Numbered from the stretch's first letter, positions 1-6,749 are shown. The stretch: 8,696 nucleotides of DNA from Gammaproteobacteria bacterium (GCA_015484935.1 WFUQ01000188.1:1-8696); one strand, 5' to 3'. A program made the numbers and translations. The notes: generated by a model from the letters alone, not told the origin.

Positions 1-877
1 CCCTGATGTATTTCTGCTCATCGGGTGTTGCTGTAAATTGAAAACCGTATTCAACGGATTTTTTGTTGAAATTGAAATAACCGTCTTCTTTATTTATTAC
101 TCTGTTGTCGAAAATAACACTGCTGCCACTTGGACCACCGAGAGCTGGCACACCATATATCGGATTGGTGTAAAACTCCATATGTGGTCTGACGGTAAAT
201 GTAACTGTGTTAGATTGCCCACTAGCCACTGGATCAACAAAGCTCACGAATAAGGGTATGTTAAGCACCAACGAATCACTACCAGCGATATCACGCCACA
301 TTTGTCCGATTCTATCCCAGCCTGATTTAAGATCTGCATTGTTAACCCCTTCTGGAACAGCACCCGTGTAATTCACACCTTTGGAGTCAAGCTTGTACAT
401 ATCCCACCTAAAGCCCTTGTTTGTCGAGATGGAACCTTGATTTTCTAGGTAAACAGGATGACTAAGAATCTTATCTCTATTTAGAATTGCAACTTCATAA
501 CCTGACTCGGTTAATTTCTTTTTCAAATGATTGTAAATTTCATTAGTTGCTTTAAGGATGGCTTCTTTCGAGGCCATATTGTGCACTGTTGCACCAACTT
601 GATTATATTTTGTTACCCAATCGTTATTTTCTGCCATTAGGAAAAAATGAGCAATTGTAATTTTTTTCAACTCCTTCAATTCTTCAACGTCACCTGACTT
701 GGCCATGCCTGGAGTCGCCCAACAGACCATCTTGTCACTCGAACAGGAAGCAAAACTCGCCTTATCCAGCCTCCAAGGTTTTTTCAAATGAGCATGTCTA
801 CCTCCACCAGATGTTGCACACCCCGAAGCAAAAATGGATAAAAATACACAAACGATAAATATCTTTATTTTTCTCAT
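1..877 (-). CDS. Putative outer-membrane/periplasmic lipoprotein, unknown family (C-terminus beyond window)
   Basis: An open frame runs from ATG at 877 leftwards to the window edge with no stop, giving 292 codons of a longer protein. Residues 1-20 look like a lipoprotein signal: a basic start (MRKIK), a hydrophobic stretch (about 6-17) and a lipobox-like ASGC with the lipidated Cys at 20. The mature part starts with a Gly-rich linker. It is then soluble in character: a Lys/Glu-rich helical stretch near residues 65-80, a region that includes KKKLTESGYEVAILNRDKIL (about 127-146), and later a more beta-like part rich in Val, Thr and Gly. Asp/Ser follow the lipid Cys only distantly, so inner- versus outer-membrane sorting is unclear. 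I do not recognise the family and assign no function. Codons favour A/T endings, unlike all genes right of 1400, which hints at acquisition or a fast-evolving accessory gene. A GTG lies directly before the ATG, so the start could be one codon earlier. Confidence 0.85.
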   Translation of the reverse strand, partial: MRKIKIFIVCVFLSIFASGCATSGGGRHAHLKKPWRLDKASFASCSSDKMVCWATPGMAKSGDVEELKELKKITIAHFFLMAENNDWVTKYNQVGATVHNMASKEAILKATNEIYNHLKKKLTESGYEVAILNRDKILSHPVYLENQGSISTNKGFRWDMYKLDSKGVNYTGAVPEGVNNADLKSGWDRIGQMWRDIAGSDSLVLNIPLFVSFVDPVASGQSNTVTFTVRPHMEFYTNPIYGVPALGGPSGSSVIFDNRVINKEDGYFNFNKKSVEYGFQFTATPDEQKYIR

Positions 878-879
878 CA

Positions 880-890
880 CTCCCCCCTTT
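880..890 (-). promoter_or_regulatory. Strong, unusually G-rich ribosome binding site of the lipoprotein gene
   Basis: On the minus strand the sequence just before the ATG at 877 reads AAAGGGGGGAG followed by TG. This is a purine-rich Shine-Dalgarno with a run of six G and close spacing to the start. It supports the ATG at 877 (or the GTG immediately upstream) as the true start. It is the clearest ribosome binding site in the window; the other genes have weak or no visible ones. Confidence 0.6.
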
Positions 891-943
891 ACTGGCAGAT
901 TAATCAGTTAAGATCACCCATACTCTAGATCTGTTATCACGGT

Positions 944-986
944 GTGTGTATAGAAAAATGAACGCCTATTCGCTTGCTATACACAC
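944..986. repeat. Inverted repeat with 10-bp perfect arms and 23-bp spacer
   Basis: GTGTGTATAG (944-953) is the exact reverse complement of CTATACACAC (977-986). If one extra GT is bulged, the outer GG (941-942) can also pair with CC (986-987). The dyad lies 67-109 bp upstream of the lipoprotein start. It could be an operator, an RNA hairpin in its leader, or a remnant recombination site. There is no T-tract on either side, so it does not look like an intrinsic terminator. Confidence 0.6.
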
Positions 987-1101
987 CATATATTCACCAA
1001 GCCAAAGCAGCTAGGTGTCGCTCATCTGAGTGAATGAGCTAGGAATAACCACATTTCTACCGAAACTGTTTCTCACTGTAGTCCAAGAAAAACAAATCGT
1101 C

Positions 1102-1121
1102 ACCCCCCTAAACAGGGGGGT
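1102..1121. repeat. C6/G6 palindrome, possible hairpin
   Basis: CCCCCCTAAACAGGGGGG (1103-1120) is a perfect 6-bp GC stem around a six-base loop, extended by an A-T pair (1102/1121). It stands out sharply in an otherwise AT-rich spacer. No U-run follows on either strand (plus: TAGTAACACT), so a terminator is unlikely. An operator or a leader hairpin of the FIST operon is possible. Confidence 0.55.
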
Positions 1122-1406
1122 AGTAACACTCCTGGACACTTCTATTATCTGTGACAGTCTCATATATCATCATATCGTTTCTCTACAAGTGCTTGATCAG
1201 CAGACGCAAGAGATAATAACAACTACGAACAGGCAGTGTCATTATTCTCATCAATACCTCTTCTATCTGTATCACGATTTGGTTAAACTCGGTGCGAGCC
1301 TACTCTCTACAGGATCTTCGATGCCGGCTACAGTGTCACTGTTCTTATACCCTCTTGCGCGGTTAACTTGCCCGCGCACTCCCCCATACAATCTGGATAC
1401 CCTATC

Positions 1407-2603
1407 GTGGAAATAGCCACTGGCAGTAGCACACTTCAGGATTCTGCCGCGGCGGCAGATGTGGCATGGCAACAGCTAGCTGAACAACTCAAGCATGACC
1501 CTGTTCTAGTCATATGCAGTGCCAGCGCCGCTTACTCGGCACGAGCTCTGTATGATCGTCTCACTGAACTGGCACCTGCGGGCTGCAAGATAACTGGCGT
1601 ATCATCTTGCCTCGGTTCGATGGATAATTCGGGTTTTCATTCTGCCGATGGCTATGGCTTGAACCTGACCGCCTTTGCCGATGACACCGGTGACTTCGGT
1701 GTCGGTCTGGTCGATCAGAATGACGCGCCTGAAGTTGCTGCTGCACAGGCCATGCATAACGCTATCGACGATGCTGATCGCGCGGGTGAATTACCGATCA
1801 TGGTCTGGCTCAGTGCAGCACCGGGACGCGAAGAGGCCGTACTCAAAGGCATCTCTTCTGTCATCGGCGAGCATGTTCCCGTCATAGGTGGTAGCAGTGC
1901 GGATAATGAGATCGCCGGAAACTGGTGGCAATTCGGCGCTGGCCGTGTGCAGACGGATGGTGTCCTGCTTATCGCTATGTATCCGCAATGCGAAGTCGGT
2001 ATCTCGTTCCACAGCGGCTACGCCCCGACTGACCACAGCGGCACTGTGACCGGCGCCGATGGTCGTATCGTCTACAGCATCGATGACAGACCGGCAGCGC
2101 AGGTCTATAACGACTGGACCGATGGCCTTATCGAAGACCAGCTCTCAGGTGGTAACATTCTGCAAGCCTCGACCTTCCACCCTTTCGGCAAAGAAGCCGG
2201 ACAGATCGAACATGTTCCCTACTACGCCCTGCTCCATCCGGAGCAGGTACTCGATGATGGTGCTATCCGCCTGTTCTCCAGCATACCATCGGGTGAGAAG
2301 ATCACTCTCATGTCAGGCTCGGCTGATAGTCTCAGCACCCGTGCCGGTGCAGTCGCCAGAGGTATACTCGAACGCCATAACTGGAACCCGGACCAGATCG
2401 CCGGTTCACTTGTGGTGTATTGCGCCGGTTGCATGCTGGGCATCCGCGACCGCATGGATGATGTCACCGATGGTCTCAACGATGCGCTTGGTCGAACTCC
2501 CTTTCATGGCATGTTTACTTTCGGCGAACAGGGTTGTTTCATCGACGGTATTAATCGTCATGGCAACCTGATGATATCTGTCGTGGTATTCACTAAAGAC
2601 TGA
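1407..2603 (+). CDS. FIST-domain sensory protein (FIST_N + FIST_C)
   Basis: From GTG at 1407 the product is 398 aa, a normal length for a stand-alone FIST protein. FIST is a sensory module of prokaryotic signal transduction, thought to bind small ligands; the ligand here is unknown. The N-terminus (MEIATGSSTL... with an Ala-rich helix) matches the usual family opening. FIST_N covers about residues 30-225: strand VLVICSAS near 33-40, GVSSCLGSM near 64-72, and the conserved VPVIGGSSADNEI at 157-169. FIST_C covers about 226-395: RIVYSIDDRPAAQVYNDW at 220-237, EKITLMSGSAD at 297-307, a Cys-containing VVYCAGCMLG at 336-345, and the terminal FTFGEQG...HGNLMISVVVF. There is no signal peptide or TM segment, so it is cytosolic. 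A TTG at 1368 would add 13 residues; I prefer GTG because the family starts there and a GGA lies 9 bp upstream. It precedes a sensor kinase by 13 bp, which suggests that it supplies a signal to that kinase. Confidence 0.9.
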   Translation: MEIATGSSTLQDSAAAADVAWQQLAEQLKHDPVLVICSASAAYSARALYDRLTELAPAGCKITGVSSCLGSMDNSGFHSADGYGLNLTAFADDTGDFGVGLVDQNDAPEVAAAQAMHNAIDDADRAGELPIMVWLSAAPGREEAVLKGISSVIGEHVPVIGGSSADNEIAGNWWQFGAGRVQTDGVLLIAMYPQCEVGISFHSGYAPTDHSGTVTGADGRIVYSIDDRPAAQVYNDWTDGLIEDQLSGGNILQASTFHPFGKEAGQIEHVPYYALLHPEQVLDDGAIRLFSSIPSGEKITLMSGSADSLSTRAGAVARGILERHNWNPDQIAGSLVVYCAGCMLGIRDRMDDVTDGLNDALGRTPFHGMFTFGEQGCFIDGINRHGNLMISVVVFTKD

Positions 2604-2616
2604 GCGCTGCGACTTC

Positions 2617-4725
2617 ATGCCTACTCGACGACACTCGGAATACCTACAGGAGACCCTGCTACACCTCGAGCAGGCCCGCCGCAAGGAAAGTGAGCACCGC
2701 CAGGAAAGTGATGCCATCCTGAACGGTGTCTCTGCATTGGTAGGGGCAAGCACTCACGATGAAGTGCTCACCATCTTGCGCGATACCTTTCGTTCACTGG
2801 TCGGTTGTGATGACTGCTGGGTTCTACAGCCTCATGGCGACAAACTGGTAGCAGAAAACGGCCTTGCGTTTCCAGTACACAAGGGATTCAACCGGGTACT
2901 GGATGGCGGCATACTTAATGCGTTCGATGTCTCCCGCATACCCGAGTGGCAGGATGTGTCAGCCGAGGGTATCTGCTCGGCCATGCACCTGCCTCTGCGA
3001 TTGCCACTGATGCGCGGTATGTTGATACTCACCTCGTCGAAACCTGCCGCCTTCAGTCACAAAGACACCGTGCTTGCGCAGCGCATCATCCCGCTTACAG
3101 AGCAGGCCGTCGCCAAGATCGAACAGATAGAACAGACCCATGCCGCTCAGATGGAAGAGCAATGGCAGCTGATGCGTTTGATTATGGACCACGCCCCCGT
3201 GGGCATTTTTATGTTGAATAAAGACCGCAAGGTCATGTTCGTCAACAACGCATTCTGCACGAAAGTCGGAATCACCGAAGAACACTTCATCGAAGTCGAT
3301 CATTATTCTGAAGTTCTGCCTGATGAGCTGGCACAGCAATGCATGCTGTCTGACCGCGCCTGCTTCGATAAAGATATGACCACCTCTTCTCGTGAATCGT
3401 TTACCGATCATGAAGGTCAGCGACACACTTTCCATACCACTAAAGTACCGGTACACGATCCTGACGGCAACGTCTATGCACTGGTCGGTATCTCGGCAGA
3501 CATCACTGAACAACTGGTGCGCGAACGCGAACAGGAACAGATGCAGCAACAGCTCCAACATACGCAGAAACTCGAAAGCCTGGGGGTACTCGCGGGCGGT
3601 ATCGCACACGACTTCAACAATATCCTGACCGCGATCATGGGTCACGCCTCTCTCGGTATCACCAAATGTAAAACCGATACGCTTGCCGTACAACAACACC
3701 TGACCAAGGTCGTAGCTGCATCCGAGAAAGCGGCAGACCTGTGCAAACAGATGCTCGCCTATTCCGGACACGGTCAGTTCATCGTCAAACCACTGGATGT
3801 GAGCCTGTTTGTCGAAAGCATCATCAACATCCTTGAAGTCAGTTTAAACAAAGGCGTGGTGCTGAACCTGTCATTGATGGACAACCTGCCGATGGTCGAG
3901 GCTGACGAATCCCAGATACAGCAGGTGCTCATGAACCTGATCACCAATGCCAACGAAGCGATCGAAAACCGCAGCGGTGTCATCGCCATACGCACCGGCG
4001 TGATGGAAGCAGGTGAAGATTACCTTGCACATTGTCTGCGTGCTGAAGACACACCGCCCGGGCATTTTGTTTTTATCGAGGTTTCTGACACCGGCTGCGG
4101 CATGGATGAAAAGACGATCGATAAGATATTTGACCCCTTCTTCACCACCAAGTTTACCGGACGAGGTCTGGGTATGAGTGCGGTACTCGGTATCATCCGT
4201 GGTCATAATGGCGCACTCAAACTCTACAGCGAACCCAACCGCGGCACGACCTTCCGGGTGCTGCTACCGGTGAAGGACTTCACCTACAGCAAAGAAGACG
4301 ATGCAGATGAATCTGCATTACGGGACTGCGGTATCCAGCGCGTCATGATCGTAGACGATGAGGAGAGTGTCCGTGAGATCACTTCGATGATGTTGGGCGA
4401 TGCCGGCATCGAACAGATACTCACCGCATCGGACGGCAAGGAAGCGATGCAGCTATACAAACACAGAGGCAATGAGATCGATCTCATCATCCTCGACCTG
4501 ACCATGCCGCACATGGATGGTGAAGAAACCTTCCGTCAGCTACGGCTGATAAACCCCGACGTCAAAGTGATCCTTATCTCGGGTTACAGTGAGCAGAGCG
4601 TACAGGATCGCTTCGCTGGCAAGGGTCTGCGAGGCTTCCTGCAAAAACCGTTCACTTCGGAAAAACTTGCGAAGGTGATCAATGATTCCTTCTCACTGGA
4701 TCAGGATGACAGCGAACCGGACTAG
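2617..4725 (+). CDS. Cytosolic hybrid histidine kinase (GAF-PAS-HisKA-HATPase-REC)
   Basis: 702 aa with no TM segment. Domain order: an N-terminal coiled coil (about 5-35); a GAF-like domain (about 36-172); a linker helix; PAS (about 188-300, ending in VGISADITEQL); a second coiled coil (300-320); HisKA with H-box GGIAHDFNNIL, phospho-acceptor His331; and HATPase_c with N-box (N440, N444, N446), G1 DTGCGM (491-496), F-box FDPFF (505-509) and G2 GRGLGM (515-520). A C-terminal receiver spans about 574-692 with acidic D580/D581/E582, phospho-Asp627, Ser655 and Lys677. All catalytic residues are present, so both kinase and receiver should be active. The receiver is terminal and no HPt or DNA-binding domain follows, so phosphoryl flow must go to an external HPt or the REC must act by protein contacts or as a sink. 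It sits 13 bp after the FIST gene, almost certainly in the same transcript. The Shine-Dalgarno is weak, consistent with coupling. The stop overlaps the convergent gene's stop. Confidence 0.95.
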   Translation: MPTRRHSEYLQETLLHLEQARRKESEHRQESDAILNGVSALVGASTHDEVLTILRDTFRSLVGCDDCWVLQPHGDKLVAENGLAFPVHKGFNRVLDGGILNAFDVSRIPEWQDVSAEGICSAMHLPLRLPLMRGMLILTSSKPAAFSHKDTVLAQRIIPLTEQAVAKIEQIEQTHAAQMEEQWQLMRLIMDHAPVGIFMLNKDRKVMFVNNAFCTKVGITEEHFIEVDHYSEVLPDELAQQCMLSDRACFDKDMTTSSRESFTDHEGQRHTFHTTKVPVHDPDGNVYALVGISADITEQLVREREQEQMQQQLQHTQKLESLGVLAGGIAHDFNNILTAIMGHASLGITKCKTDTLAVQQHLTKVVAASEKAADLCKQMLAYSGHGQFIVKPLDVSLFVESIINILEVSLNKGVVLNLSLMDNLPMVEADESQIQQVLMNLITNANEAIENRSGVIAIRTGVMEAGEDYLAHCLRAEDTPPGHFVFIEVSDTGCGMDEKTIDKIFDPFFTTKFTGRGLGMSAVLGIIRGHNGALKLYSEPNRGTTFRVLLPVKDFTYSKEDDADESALRDCGIQRVMIVDDEESVREITSMMLGDAGIEQILTASDGKEAMQLYKHRGNEIDLIILDLTMPHMDGEETFRQLRLINPDVKVILISGYSEQSVQDRFAGKGLRGFLQKPFTSEKLAKVINDSFSLDQDDSEPD

Positions 4726-5384
4726 AATCCTATCCACCGACTCACTGCTTCTTTGGCCTGCGGGTTTGCCGGTCGGGCAATCAAGCCACTCTGACTGACA
4801 CTGACTTCGTATTTCGCACCATCGGTCATGGGCAGGAATACCGCACTGCCGTAACCTGCATCGAGCATCCAGCTCAGCCAGTCATGGTATTCGCTCGCCA
4901 GATCCCACAGGTCTATCTCGGTCTGCTGACCGACCCGATACACACTGTGGGCGGCATGACGCTCCTGTTCGATATCCCGATAACGCCCTGTCAATCGGTG
5001 CAACTGGTAGTTGGCATCCAGCCCGATCACGTTTGCTACGCCATGCCATTTGAGTATGCGTGCATCGAGCTGCCATTCATCCCCTGCGATCTCATACTGC
5101 TGCGTCAGCGCATCGACCGGTGCGAAACTGACATCGAACAACTGTGCGTGTTTTTGCTTGAAACTGATGGTGGCGACGGGGGTTTCGTAGACCAGACGAT
5201 TATAGATGACGAGGTTGCTGGCGATGAGGATGAATACCATCGACAGTGCGATGACGAAAACGCCGGTGGTTTCCAGTGTGATGGCTGAATGATAGCGGCG
5301 TCTGTACAAGCGCCACAGACCGAGCACAGACAGCACGACCCCGACGAGGAACAATGCCAGGCCGACGATCATGTATGGTGACAT
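4722..5384 (-). CDS. Conserved hypothetical two-TM membrane protein with large extracytoplasmic domain
   Basis: 220 aa. TM1 spans about residues 5-26 and TM2 about 40-62. The loop between them (WRLYRRRYH) is strongly basic and so predicted cytoplasmic, which places both termini outside and makes residues 63-220 a periplasmic domain of about 160 aa. That domain is rich in Tyr, Trp and His (EWQLDARILKWHGVANVIG, DLASEYHDWLSWMLDAGYGS) and looks like a compact alpha/beta fold. No catalytic motif is recognised. From memory, proteins of this layout in gammaproteobacteria are sometimes labelled cation/multidrug efflux pump; two TM segments do not support a pump. It lies 12 bp downstream of the TPR gene with no clear ribosome binding site, so it is probably translated from the same mRNA. 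The stop TAG (4724-4722) shares CTAG with the kinase stop on the other strand. Confidence 0.8.
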   Translation of the reverse strand: MSPYMIVGLALFLVGVVLSVLGLWRLYRRRYHSAITLETTGVFVIALSMVFILIASNLVIYNRLVYETPVATISFKQKHAQLFDVSFAPVDALTQQYEIAGDEWQLDARILKWHGVANVIGLDANYQLHRLTGRYRDIEQERHAAHSVYRVGQQTEIDLWDLASEYHDWLSWMLDAGYGSAVFLPMTDGAKYEVSVSQSGLIARPANPQAKEAVSRWIGF

Positions 5385-5396
5385 GGTACGAAGTAT

Positions 5397-6425
5397 CTAG
5401 TTCGCTATCCGTGCACGTGCCGCCTGTGCTGCTTCTGCATTACCATCTGCGTCATGCAGACTGGCGAGCAGTTCGAGTGCGCGGCTGTTGTTCTGTTCGA
5501 CTTCCAGTGCCTGTTCACATAATGACAAGGCCTTGTCCAGATTGCCCTGTTTGTGTTCGACTTTCGCCAGACCTAATATGGCAAAAAGATCGTGTCCATT
5601 TTTGAGCGATGCATGGTAATGCTCGGCCGCCGATTCCAGCTTGCCCAGTGACAACAGCGCATCACCGACACGCGTCCACAAGGCCTGATTCTCCGGTTCA
5701 TGTTCCAGTATCTTGTCCCACCAGAATACCGCCTGCTCCATATCCAGTTTACCGCGATAGCAGTCACCCATCCCGAACAGGGCGAAATTGTTCTGCGGAT
5801 CGAAGTCCAGTGCCATCTGGTAGTTTTCCATGGCGCGGTCAAATTCTTTGCGACGACGGTAGATATTCCCCACCATGGTCATGACCACGACATTGTGATG
5901 TTTCTGTTTTAACACCCGCTCGAATTTATCCAGTGCGTTTACATCATCATGGCGCGCATAATAGATGTTGCCCATACCGAGCAGGGCGAAGGGATCGTTC
6001 GGGGTGCGTTCCAGCGCCTGTTCGTAGAATGACAGGGAGTCTTCTTCCTGCCCCATCTTGTGGAAAGCATCGGCGATGCGCACCATGACATGACTGTCTT
6101 TGGGGTTGATCTCCAGATAACGTAACCAGAACGGGATCGCCTGCTCGGGGTTCTGCATACCGCGTCGTGCATCACCGGCTCCGCGCAAGGCAAACACATT
6201 GGTCGGGTCGAGCTTGAGCATCATGTCGTAATATTTTGCTGATTCTTCGAAGCGGTTGAGCTTGCGATAGACATCACCCAGCCCGGACAGGACATAGGGA
6301 TTGGTTTCGTCTATGGTGAGTGCTTCACGGTAGGTTCTCTCGGCCTCGACATATTCGCCCTTGCGGAACAGGCGGCTGCCTTTTTTGGAGAGGTCGATAA
6401 CAGATTTTTTGGCAATATCAGACAT
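5397..6425 (-). CDS. TPR-repeat protein (9-10 tandem repeats)
   Basis: 342 aa, almost entirely tetratricopeptide repeats phased at 34 residues from about residue 8 to the C-terminus (units near 8, 42, 76, 110, 144, 178, 212, 246, 279 and a partial one at 313). Typical signatures recur: A/G at position 8, Y at 11 and P at 32, as in ALRGAGDARRG, ALLGMGNIYYAR, ALFGMGDCYRG and LDPTNVFAL. There is no signal peptide or TM segment, so it is a cytosolic superhelical scaffold for protein-protein contacts. Repeats near 144-245 share a closely similar phrase (FALxGMGxxY), which suggests recent internal duplication. It is the first gene of a two-gene operon with the membrane protein 12 bp downstream, so a membrane-linked assembly role is a reasonable inference. 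The start ATG at 6425 has a poor Shine-Dalgarno. A six-codon frame (6438-6418) overlaps the start, but it is probably chance. No specific TPR family can be named. Confidence 0.92.
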   Translation of the reverse strand: MSDIAKKSVIDLSKKGSRLFRKGEYVEAERTYREALTIDETNPYVLSGLGDVYRKLNRFEESAKYYDMMLKLDPTNVFALRGAGDARRGMQNPEQAIPFWLRYLEINPKDSHVMVRIADAFHKMGQEEDSLSFYEQALERTPNDPFALLGMGNIYYARHDDVNALDKFERVLKQKHHNVVVMTMVGNIYRRRKEFDRAMENYQMALDFDPQNNFALFGMGDCYRGKLDMEQAVFWWDKILEHEPENQALWTRVGDALLSLGKLESAAEHYHASLKNGHDLFAILGLAKVEHKQGNLDKALSLCEQALEVEQNNSRALELLASLHDADGNAEAAQAARARIAN

Positions 6426-6475
6426 GGTTTTGGTTCATTTTGTGTATCTGGTTAACTTCCCTTTTTAGGGGGCTA

Positions 6476-6504
6476 TTTTTATTGTGTCTCGGGTGAAAAA
6501 TCAA
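6476..6504 (-). promoter_or_regulatory. Candidate sigma-70-type promoter of the TPR operon
   Basis: On the minus strand TTGATT (6504-6499) is followed after exactly 17 bp by TAAAAA (6481-6476). Each hexamer matches 4 of 6 consensus positions. Initiation would fall near 6469, leaving a leader of about 40 nt before the TPR start at 6425. AT-rich DNA yields such pairs by chance, so this is only a candidate. Confidence 0.35.
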
Positions 6505-6546
6505 TCACCTTTTCATATCGGCGCATTCGCTGTAAACACCTGACCC

Positions 6547-6571
6547 GGAACTCCGAGTATAGGCGAGTTCC
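6547..6571. repeat. Inverted repeat GGAACTC-N11-GAGTTCC
   Basis: Perfect 7-bp arms (6547-6553 and 6565-6571) are separated by 11 bp. The left arm is also part of a smaller dyad ACTC-C-GAGT (6550-6558), so three copies of the ACTC/GAGT half-site lie within 25 bp. The arm spacing of about 18 bp centre to centre fits a dimeric regulator spanning nearly two helical turns. Confidence 0.45.
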
Positions 6572-6631
6572 ATAGCGACTGCCGTCTGTGCGGTCATTTC
6601 AGCCCGGTTTTTCTGTCCGGTTTTCAGCCCG

Positions 6632-6654
6632 ATTATCAGCAGATAATTACTGCT
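6632..6654. repeat. Overlapping dyads ATTATC-AGCA-GATAAT and AGCAG-N7-CTGCT
   Basis: ATTATCAGCAGATAAT (6632-6647) is a perfect 6-bp palindrome with a four-base centre. It overlaps a second dyad, AGCAG (6638-6642) with CTGCT (6650-6654). The sites lie about 100-120 bp upstream of the exonuclease start and resemble operator geometry. No regulator is encoded nearby. Confidence 0.4.
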
Positions 6655-6749
6655 ACATATGGTTATATCGGCTGCAACGTGGCAATCTTCACCCTGGTCA
6701 TAAAAACAGCACAGCAGCCCTATATACTGCGGCCTCACAGACAAACACC

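Larger units (their letters stand above)
878..1406. other. AT-rich divergent intergenic region
   Basis: This stretch of about 530 bp separates the lipoprotein gene (minus) from the FIST gene (plus), so it should hold both promoters. I could not find a convincing -35/-10 pair for either. It contains a long-loop dyad (944-986), a C6/G6 palindrome (1102-1121), a small dyad GCTCAT...ATGAGC (1020-1038), and AGCTAG twice (1008-1013 and 1036-1041). A plus-strand frame beginning with GTG at 1030 stays open to 1416, but its product looks random. No tRNA or recognisable riboswitch was seen. Composition shifts from AT-rich to GC-richer near 1340-1400. Confidence 0.6.
6426..6749. other. Divergent intergenic region between TPR operon and exonuclease gene
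   Basis: 324 bp without a supported gene. It holds the candidate minus-strand promoter (6476-6504) and two perfect dyads (6547-6571 and 6632-6647). For the plus strand, a TATACT (6723-6728) lies 21 bp before the exonuclease ATG, but no acceptable -35 was found. CCGGTTTT occurs twice close together, around 6603-6626. The exonuclease reading frame extends upstream into this region without a stop as far as about 6588, but that part has no exonuclease homology. Confidence 0.6.

Noticed and set aside
940..1050. Possible integron attC-like or phage attachment site around the inverted repeats
   Set aside because: The conserved GTTRRRY/RYYYAAC core pair with correct spacing is absent, and no integrase gene is in the window.
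1150..1170. TGTGA-N6 sequence resembling half of a CRP site
   Set aside because: The second half (CATAT) does not match TCACA, so the dyad is missing.
1030..1416. Plus-strand open frame of 128 codons starting with GTG
   Set aside because: There is no ribosome binding site, the product is low in domain-like character (runs of Thr, Leu and Tyr without motifs), and it overlaps the FIST start in another frame. It also crosses the C6/G6 palindrome.
2959..3771. 270-codon minus-strand open frame inside the kinase gene
   Set aside because: It is the antisense shadow of the GAF-PAS-HisKA region. The plus-strand product has all kinase motifs intact, while this frame shows none.
6418..6438. Six-codon minus-strand frame overlapping the TPR start
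   Set aside because: An ATG followed by six codons is expected by chance, and it has no Shine-Dalgarno at proper spacing. A translational attenuator cannot be supported from this alone.
6460..6483. CCCT-TTTT-AGGG followed by a T-rich run, terminator-like on the plus strand
   Set aside because: The stem is only 4 bp and no plus-strand gene ends upstream. It lies in the leader/promoter region of the TPR operon instead.
6588..6749. 54-codon N-terminal extension of the exonuclease frame
   Set aside because: It has no similarity to the nuclease family and carries the dyads of the divergent spacer. The conserved nuclease opening begins just after ATG 6750.
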